DNA of 64,000 nt from an uncultured Eubacteriales bacterium (lineage in GTDB: Bacteria > Bacillota > Clostridia > Oscillospirales > Butyricicoccaceae): contig CAJTUM010000001.1 of the NCBI GenBank assembly GCA_910579575.1, forward strand, positions 176,132 to 240,131, written 5' to 3'. The translations under genes were made by a program, and so were the position numbers. Positions 58,632-64,000 of the stretch are shown piece after piece; within the stretch, counting starts at the first letter, position 1; the number at the start of each line of letters is the position of its first letter. The notes under the pieces are model-generated. The model searched no databases and was not told the origin of the DNA. It was given only the letters and a program-made list of their open reading frames with translations.

Positions 58632-58713
58632 GACAAACCCGGATATATCATACAATGGCGGACGGCGAAAAGCCGGCGCCGCGAATGCAAAATAACCGAG
58701 GAGGTAATTTCGT

Positions 58714-58932
58714 TTGGCAAAAGAAGATATGATCGAGGTCGAAGGTACCGTTATAGAGGCGTTGCCAAACGCCATGTTCCAAGTGGAGCTGGCCAACGGC
58801 CACAAGGTTTTGGCCCATATTTCGGGCAAGCTGAGAATGAATTTTATTAAAATTCTGCCGGGAGACAAGGTGACGCTGGAGATGTCGCCCTACGACCTTT
58901 CCCGGGGCAGGATTACATGGCGATCGAAATAA
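58714..58932 (+). CDS. infA: Translation initiation factor IF-1
   Basis: 72 residues, exactly the family length, OB fold. TTG start at 58714 with GAGGAGG about 8 nt upstream; no ATG fits. KEDMIEVEGTVIEALPNAMF and RGRITWRSK are standard. Confidence 0.97.
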   Translation: MAKEDMIEVEGTVIEALPNAMFQVELANGHKVLAHISGKLRMNFIKILPGDKVTLEMSPYDLSRGRITWRSK

Positions 58933-58975
58933 GCGCGCCAGCGGCCGCCGGCCGCTGATACAGGAGGTACAAAAC

Positions 58976-59089
58976 ATGAAAGTGAAACCGTCCGTCAAAC
59001 CCATCTGCGAAAAGTGCAAGATCATCCGCAGAAAAGGCCGCGTCATGGTCATCTGCGAAAACCCCAAACACAAACAGAGACAGGGCTGA
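58976..59089 (+). CDS. rpmJ: 50S ribosomal protein L36
   Basis: 37 residues. Starts MKVKPSVKPICEKCK, zinc ligands Cys11, Cys14, Cys27 and His32. The ATG at 58976 has CAGGAGG about 8 nt upstream. Confidence 0.97.
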   Translation: MKVKPSVKPICEKCKIIRRKGRVMVICENPKHKQRQG

Positions 59090-59115
59090 TAAGTACACAG
59101 GAGGTGCTGAAATAA

Positions 59116-59483
59116 ATGGCTCGTATTGCCGGTGTTGACCTTCCCCGCGAGAAAAGAGTGGAGATTGGCCTGACTTACATCTTTGGGATCGGCCGCTCCC
59201 TCTCCAACGAGATACTGCAAAAAACTGGCGTAAACCCTGACACCAGAGTGAAAGACCTGACCGACGACGAAGTGGCGAAGCTGCGCGACGTGATCGAACA
59301 CAGCTACCAGGTGGAGGGCGACCTGCGCCGGGAAAACGCGATGAATATCAAACGCCTGGTGGAGATCGGCTCTTACCGGGGCGTGCGCCACAGAAGGGGC
59401 CTGCCTGTCCGCGGGCAGCGCACCAAGACAAACGCCAGAACGCGCAAGGGCCCCAAAAAGACCATTGCGAATAAGAAGAAGTA
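59116..59483 (+). CDS. rpsM: 30S ribosomal protein S13
   Basis: 122 residues. ARIAGVDLPREKRVEIGLTY start, the C-terminal basic RGLPVRGQRTKTNARTRKG tail touches tRNA. The stop codon is TAA ending at 59484. Confidence 0.98.
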
Positions 59484-59499
59484 AGGAGGGGCGAAAATA

Positions 59500-59904
59500 A
59501 TGGCGAAAGCACAGACTGCGAAAAAGGGCGCCACAAAAAAGCGCCGCGAACGCAAGAATATTGAAAAGGGCGCGGCCCATATCCGCTCCTCTTTCAACAA
59601 CACCATCGTGACCATCACCGATCTTTCTGGCAACGCTCTTTCTTGGGCTTCCTCCGGCGGGCTGGGTTTCCGGGGCTCCAGAAAATCCACCCCCTTCGCG
59701 GCCCAGACAGCCGCTGAAACCGCCGCCAAGGCCGCTATGGAGCACGGCCTGAAGACGGTGGAGGTTTATGTGAAAGGCCCGGGTTCCGGCCGCGAAGCCG
59801 CCATCCGCGCCCTGCAGGCCGCCGGGCTGGACGTCACCATGATTAAGGACGTGACGCCTATCCCCCACAACGGCTGCCGCCCGCCCAAAAGAAGAAGAGT
59901 TTAA
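59500..59904 (+). CDS. rpsK: 30S ribosomal protein S11
   Basis: 134 residues. Platform protein; SFNNTIVTITDLSGNALSW, KGPGSGREAAIRAL and HNGCRPPKRRRV end are conserved. Confidence 0.98.
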   Translation: MAKAQTAKKGATKKRRERKNIEKGAAHIRSSFNNTIVTITDLSGNALSWASSGGLGFRGSRKSTPFAAQTAAETAAKAAMEHGLKTVEVYVKGPGSGREAAIRALQAAGLDVTMIKDVTPIPHNGCRPPKRRRV

Positions 59905-59922
59905 TCGGAGGTGTATTGATTA

Positions 59923-60552
59923 ATGGCAAGATATACAGACGCAACCTGCCGGATCTGCCGCAGAGAGGGCGAGAAACTCTTTCTGAAGGGCGACAGATGC
60001 TACACAGATAAATGCGCGATCTCCCGCCGGGCTTATGCTCCCGGTCAGCACGGCCAGGGCCGCAACAGAAAGCTCTCCGAATATGGAATGCAGCTGCGGG
60101 AGAAGCAGAAGGCCAGAAAATATTATGGCATTCTGGAAAACCAGTTTGCCCGCTATTTTGAAATGGCCGCCAAGCGCCAGGGCATCACAGGCGAAAACCT
60201 GCTGAAGATTTTGGAAAGCCGTTTGGATAACGTGGTCTACCGCGCCGGCTTCGCCATGAGCCGCCCGGAAGCCCGCCAGCTGGTTAAGCATTCTCATTTC
60301 ACCGTCAACGGTAAAAAAGTGAATATCCCCTCCTATCTGCTGAAGGCCGGCGACGTTGTGGAAATCCGGTCCAAGAGCATGAGCTTGGATAAATTCAAAG
60401 CCGTTATCGAGGCCAACGGCTCTAAGCCTGCGCTGAACTGGCTGAGCGTCGACCGCGCCAAGGGCTCTGTCACTGTTGTGAATCTGCCCAGCCGGGAAGA
60501 GATCGATCTGCCGGTGCAGGAACACCTGATCGTCGAGCTGTATTCCAAATAA
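59923..60552 (+). CDS. rpsD: 30S ribosomal protein S4
   Basis: 209 residues. The N-terminus has the zinc-type Cys set (CRIC near 9-12, CYTDKC near 26-31); the S4 domain (about 95-155) contains RLDNVVYRAGFAMSRPEARQ. Primary 16S binder. Confidence 0.98.
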   Translation: MARYTDATCRICRREGEKLFLKGDRCYTDKCAISRRAYAPGQHGQGRNRKLSEYGMQLREKQKARKYYGILENQFARYFEMAAKRQGITGENLLKILESRLDNVVYRAGFAMSRPEARQLVKHSHFTVNGKKVNIPSYLLKAGDVVEIRSKSMSLDKFKAVIEANGSKPALNWLSVDRAKGSVTVVNLPSREEIDLPVQEHLIVELYSK

Positions 60553-60606
60553 CCGTAGCCCTCATTGAGATACGCATTGGCATTTTAACGATAGGAGGGT
60601 AATTTG

Positions 60607-61557
60607 ATGATAGCGATTGAAAAGCCCCGCATTGAGTGCGCCGATTCCCTGGAAGACGGTTCCTACGGCAAATTTGTGGTGGAGCCGCTGGAGAGGGGAT
60701 ATGGGACTACCCTCGGCAACTCTCTCCGCCGTATATTGCTTTCCTCGCTGCCCGGCACCGCCGTGACTACCATCAAGATCGATGGCGTGCAGCATGAGTT
60801 TTCTACAATACCGGGCGTGAAGGAAGACGTGACGGAGATTGTGCTGAATGTAAAGAAGATCATCGCCAAGCTGCACAGCGAGGGCGAGAAGACCGTTTAC
60901 ATCGAGGCGTCCAATCCAGGGCCGGTGACGGCCGGCGACATCCGCTGCGACAGCGAGGTGGAGATCCTCAACCCGGATCATCACATCTGCACGCTGATGC
61001 CCGAAGCCAAATTCACAATGGAGCTGACCATCAACCATGGCCGCGGTTATACCCTGGCCGATCGCAACAAGCCCGCCCAGCCGGTGATCGGGCTGATCCC
61101 GGTGGATTCCCTCTATACGCCTGTTTATAAGGTCAATTATGTGGTGGAAAACGCCCGCGTGGGCGATATGACCGATTACGACCGCCTGACTTTGGAAGTG
61201 TGGACGGATCGGACCATCGCGGCTCGGGACGCCGTGTCGCTGGCCGCCAAGATTCTGACAGACCATTTGAGTCTGTTTGTGGATCTTTCGGATGAGATTG
61301 GCAATCGGACGACGGTGGTGGAAAAGAGCGAAACCACCCAGGACAAAGTGCTTGAAATGACCATTGAAGAGCTGGATCTTTCCGTCCGGTCCTTCAACTG
61401 CCTGAAGCGCGCCGGCATCAACACCGTGGCCGATTTGATCAACACCTCGGAAGAAGATATGATGAAAGTCCGCAACCTGGGCCGAAAGTCCCTGGAAGAG
61501 GTTATCAAAAAGCTGGACGATATGGGCCTGAAGCTCAGCTCCAGCGATAACAACTGA
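60607..61557 (+). CDS. rpoA: RNA polymerase alpha subunit
   Basis: 316 residues from ATG 60607 (AGGAGGG about 8 nt upstream; a TTG just before is less likely). Assembly domain (about 1-230) with GYGTTLGNSLRRILLSSLPG, flexible linker, C-terminal domain (about 250-310) with ELDLSVRSFNCLKRAGI and RNLGRKSLEEV for UP-element binding. Confidence 0.98.
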   Translation: MIAIEKPRIECADSLEDGSYGKFVVEPLERGYGTTLGNSLRRILLSSLPGTAVTTIKIDGVQHEFSTIPGVKEDVTEIVLNVKKIIAKLHSEGEKTVYIEASNPGPVTAGDIRCDSEVEILNPDHHICTLMPEAKFTMELTINHGRGYTLADRNKPAQPVIGLIPVDSLYTPVYKVNYVVENARVGDMTDYDRLTLEVWTDRTIAARDAVSLAAKILTDHLSLFVDLSDEIGNRTTVVEKSETTQDKVLEMTIEELDLSVRSFNCLKRAGINTVADLINTSEEDMMKVRNLGRKSLEEVIKKLDDMGLKLSSSDNN

Positions 61558-61613
61558 TTCGCTTTGCTCAACCGCCCCGCGCCGGCCTGCCGCCGGAGGC
61601 GGGATAACGCCCC

Positions 61614-61637
61614 CTCCAAAGCCCTCGGGCTTTGGAG
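61614..61637 (+). promoter_or_regulatory. Hairpin between rpoA and rplQ
   Basis: Perfect 11-bp stem CTCCAAAGCCC / GGGCTTTGGAG with a 2-nt loop as written (opening to 4 or more in practice), 24 nt before rplQ, no U-tract. It may set the rplQ level or be a processing site. Confidence 0.5.
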
Positions 61638-61661
61638 CGGAGCATCAAAGGAGGTAAAATT

Positions 61662-62003
61662 ATGCCAGGAACCCGCAAGCTCGGCAGACCTACCGACCAC
61701 CGCAAGGCAATGCTGCGCGCTATGGTCACTTATCTGCTGGAGAACGGAAAAATAGAAACCACCGTAACTCGGGCCAAAGAGGTAAGACCGCTGGCCGAAA
61801 AGATGATTACGCTGGGCAAGAAAAATACGCTGGCCGCTAAGCGCCAAGCGTTTGCCTTTATCACCAAAGAGGCTGTTGTCAAAAAGACCTTTGACGAGAT
61901 CGCGCCCAAGTATGCGGACCGCAACGGCGGTTATACCCGCATTATCCGTATCGGGCCCAGAAGAGGCGACGGCGCGGAGATGGCGATCATCGAGCTGATC
62001 TAA
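61662..62003 (+). CDS. rplQ: 50S ribosomal protein L17
   Basis: 113 residues from ATG 61662 with AAAGGAGGT 8 nt upstream; the longer frame runs through the hairpin and is rejected. GTRKLGRPTDHRKAMLRAM start is typical. Last gene of the alpha operon. Confidence 0.98.
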   Translation: MPGTRKLGRPTDHRKAMLRAMVTYLLENGKIETTVTRAKEVRPLAEKMITLGKKNTLAAKRQAFAFITKEAVVKKTFDEIAPKYADRNGGYTRIIRIGPRRGDGAEMAIIELI

Positions 62004-62031
62004 GAGCCGCGTTCTGCTTCAATCAGAATCC

Positions 62032-62080
62032 AAGGGATTGTCCCGAGCATGATGCCATCGGGACAATCCCTTATTTTATT
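62032..62080 (+). terminator. Terminator of the S10-spc-alpha operon
   Basis: Perfect 15-bp stem AAGGGATTGTCCCGA / TCGGGACAATCCCTT, 11-nt loop, then ATTTTATT. Confidence 0.9.
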
Positions 62081-62149
62081 GGCCGACGCGGGGAAAGAAA
62101 ACCTTTTCCGGCTGATAGGCTGAGAAAAGGGTGGGGAAAGGAGACGTTT

Positions 62150-63364
62150 ATGGATTTACAGCAATATCAGGAGCGATACGCAGAGGTTCTGGTGAAAATT
62201 GGCGTTCAGCTGAAGGAGGGGCAGACGCTTTGCGTGGAAGCGCCGATTGAACAGCAACAGTTTGTGGCGTTGCTGGCCCAGGCCGCCTATCGGGCGGGCT
62301 GCGGCGAATTTGGCGTGATCTGGCATTGGGACGCATTGGACAGATTGGGACTGGAGCAAGGGCTGCCCTTTCAAAATGGAGCGGATTTAGCGGCGGCGGA
62401 CTATTATGCCGCCAAGGGCGGGGCGATTCTGTATCTGGACAGCCCGGATTTATCTGCCTTTGCGGGCATTGCCGCGCCGCAGATGGCTCAGCGGGCCGCC
62501 GCTATCAAAAACATACGCAACACGTTTCGTCAAAAAGCGCCGGGCTGCGGCTTGACTCTGGCCTGTTTGCCTAGCCAGCCTTGGGCGGATCTCGTTTTCC
62601 CAGACGTGCCTCCGCAACAGCGTCTGGAAGCCCTTTGGGACGCTGTGCTGCTCTGTGCCCGCTGCAAAGCGCCGGACCCCATTGTCGCTTGGCAAGAGTA
62701 TATCCGCTTTACCGCCAAGCGCAAACAGATTCTGGATTCCAAGGGGTATACGGCGTTTCATTTCCACGGCGGCGGCAATGAAGCGACCTTTGCGCCGGCA
62801 GAAGGGGAGAAATGGAAAGGCGGCTGTATGGAAACCGAAAGCCGGGTCTGGTCCCCCAACATTCCCACCGAAGAGATTTTCATCGCTCCTCACAAATATC
62901 GGGCGGAAGGCAAGCTGGTTTCCTCTCTGCCGCTGAATCACAAAGGCGGTTTGATTGAGGGAATTGAGCTGACCTTGCGGGAAGGACGCATTGTGGACTA
63001 TCGGGCTCGAAAGGGACAGGATTTGCTGGAGCAGATTATCGAAACAGACGAAGGCTCCCATTACCTGGGCGAAATGGCGCTGGTGGCCCAGGATTCGCCC
63101 ATTGCCGGGTTGGGGCGGGTTTTCTATACCACCCTTTATGATGAAAACGCCGCTTGCCATGTGGCCATTGGCGACGCGTTGGGCTTGATCCAGGACCCAG
63201 AGCGAAGGGAAGCCATGGGGCTGAATACCTCCGCCGTTCATGTGGATTTTATGATCGGCAGCAGCCAGCTTTGCGTGGAGGGTAAGCTGCCTGACGGCAC
63301 TTGGCAACCGATTTTGCAAAACGGCCTTTGGGCGCTGGATGAGATGAAAGGAGAGCCGCAATGA
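62150..63364 (+). CDS. M29 family aminopeptidase (AmpS/PepS type)
   Basis: 404 residues. M29 motifs: VWSPNIPTEEIFIAPH, metal-site Glu in GLIEGIEL region, SHYLGEMALV, NAACHVAIGDA and SAVHVDFMIGS. Cobalt/zinc-dependent aminopeptidase in the cytosol. AAAGGAG 7 nt upstream of ATG. The usual TDL of the G-x-TDL segment is replaced (GGGNEATF), a small deviation. Ends with an ATGA overlap with cdd. Confidence 0.92.
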   Translation: MDLQQYQERYAEVLVKIGVQLKEGQTLCVEAPIEQQQFVALLAQAAYRAGCGEFGVIWHWDALDRLGLEQGLPFQNGADLAAADYYAAKGGAILYLDSPDLSAFAGIAAPQMAQRAAAIKNIRNTFRQKAPGCGLTLACLPSQPWADLVFPDVPPQQRLEALWDAVLLCARCKAPDPIVAWQEYIRFTAKRKQILDSKGYTAFHFHGGGNEATFAPAEGEKWKGGCMETESRVWSPNIPTEEIFIAPHKYRAEGKLVSSLPLNHKGGLIEGIELTLREGRIVDYRARKGQDLLEQIIETDEGSHYLGEMALVAQDSPIAGLGRVFYTTLYDENAACHVAIGDALGLIQDPERREAMGLNTSAVHVDFMIGSSQLCVEGKLPDGTWQPILQNGLWALDEMKGEPQ

Positions 63365-63786
63365 ATCAAGTGGATTTCAGCGCGTTATATGAAAAAGCCA
63401 AAGCGGCCGCCGGCAAACGGGCGCTGACCGCTTATACCGACGCCGGCAGCGTGGCCGCCGCTATTTTGACCCAAAAGGGGAATGTCTATGTGGGCGTTAA
63501 TATCGATACCGCCTGCTCCATGGGCTTCTGCGCCGAACACGCGGCGGCCGCCGCTATGGTGACGGCAGGAGAGCAGGATATTGCGGCGGTGATTGCTGTG
63601 GACGACAAAGGGGACATCACGCCTCCCTGCGGCCGCTGCCGCCAGTTTTTGGCCCAGTTGGGCGATGAAAACGATCAAGCGCAGGTGATGGTGGAAAAGG
63701 GACGGATTATGACCTTGGCTCAGCTGTTGCCCTATGACTGGCGAGTCGTCCGTCCCCGAACAGGACGCGCCGGCAAGGAGCGCTAA
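63361..63786 (+). CDS. cdd: Cytidine deaminase-like protein
   Basis: 141 residues. Zinc motif CAEHAAAAAM (Cys53 and Glu55, a Cys-x-Glu type) and PPCGRCRQFL. The Arg after Glu seen in most cytidine deaminases (CAERxA) is His here, so a blasticidin- or other nucleoside-deaminase activity is possible. Translationally coupled to the M29 gene. Confidence 0.85.
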   Translation: MNQVDFSALYEKAKAAAGKRALTAYTDAGSVAAAILTQKGNVYVGVNIDTACSMGFCAEHAAAAAMVTAGEQDIAAVIAVDDKGDITPPCGRCRQFLAQLGDENDQAQVMVEKGRIMTLAQLLPYDWRVVRPRTGRAGKER

Positions 63787-64000
63787 AAGGCTCTTTTGGC
63801 CGAAGTCGGAGCCGGATTTCAGCCATAGAAGCAAGGGCAGACCTACAGATCGCCCTGGCGCGAGGCTTGTTTGCGTTTGATAGGAAAAACCAGGCAGAGC
63901 GCCCCTTTGCGGCCAGAACCGCGTTTTGTGAAAAAGAATCCTATGGTTCCTTTTCAACGGCGCTGGTTCTAAAAATTACAAAAGAAAACGCGCCCATGGA
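63787..64000. other. Non-coding end of the window
   Basis: 214 nt after cdd with no credible gene or clear terminator; GC-rich first half with short inverted pieces, AT-richer end. A gene may begin beyond the edge. Confidence 0.4.

Overview
The window looks like a chromosomal segment of a GC-rich (roughly 55-60 % by eye), spore-forming member of the Bacillota, most likely class Clostridia. The evidence is the ctsR-mcsA-mcsB-clpC operon, RNase Y, zinc-type S14, the spore genes sleB, spmA and spmB, an AbrB-type regulator, strong AGGAGG ribosome-binding sites and frequent TTG/GTG starts. No genus can be named safely. I see no tRNA, rRNA, CRISPR array, prophage or intact insertion sequence.

Layout. 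1-5943 (- strand): M16 peptidase (cut by the window edge), pnp, rpsO, an aspartate/glutamate racemase and an M20D amidohydrolase. 5940-9231 (-): the amidohydrolase is the last gene of a tightly overlapping moxR-DUF58-DUF4129 operon. 9343-9513 (-): 2[4Fe-4S] ferredoxin. 9642-14637 (+): an unlisted 48-residue ORF, then the CtsR-controlled protein-quality operon. 14770-15255 (+): DUF4358 lipoprotein. 15426-23108 (-): PpiC-type foldase lipoprotein, mfd, pth, prs and a glmU-like gene, the gcaD-prs-pth-mfd order known from Bacilli. 23334-25656 (+): two unknown proteins flanking a DnaD-domain protein fused to the N-terminal part of a DnaC-like loader.

25873-32896 is the accessory region: an M20 peptidase, three paralogous membrane-anchored proteins, a papain-like secreted protein, a zinc-ribbon membrane protein, and an AT-rich secreted protein of unknown function. 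The two secreted-protein genes share a nearly identical promoter plus signal-peptide cassette but have unrelated mature parts. 32896-38357: RNase Y, SleB, a tRNA-type N6-adenine methyltransferase, RsmI, SpmB and SpmA. 38775-45835: AbrB, DUF1836, a methyltransferase pseudogene, TauE/SafE, TIGR04076, glutaminase, a two-gene unit with an Mrr-like nuclease, a methyltransferase and an aldo/keto reductase stub.

46437-62003 (+) is the complete S10-spc-alpha ribosomal operon (rpsJ to rplQ, with secY, adk, map, infA and rpoA), preceded by a consensus promoter and a leader of over 300 nt, and closed by a strong terminator. It is followed by an M29 aminopeptidase and a cytidine deaminase.

The points most worth following are the duplicated promoter/signal-peptide cassette, the GC-rich intergenic repeat family at gene 3' ends (it appears to supply the C-terminal residues of two truncated genes), the DnaD-DnaC fusion that lacks an AAA+ domain, the GlmU-like protein without a uridylyltransferase signature, and the 79-residue Arg/Gly/Asn-rich tail on ribosomal protein S3.
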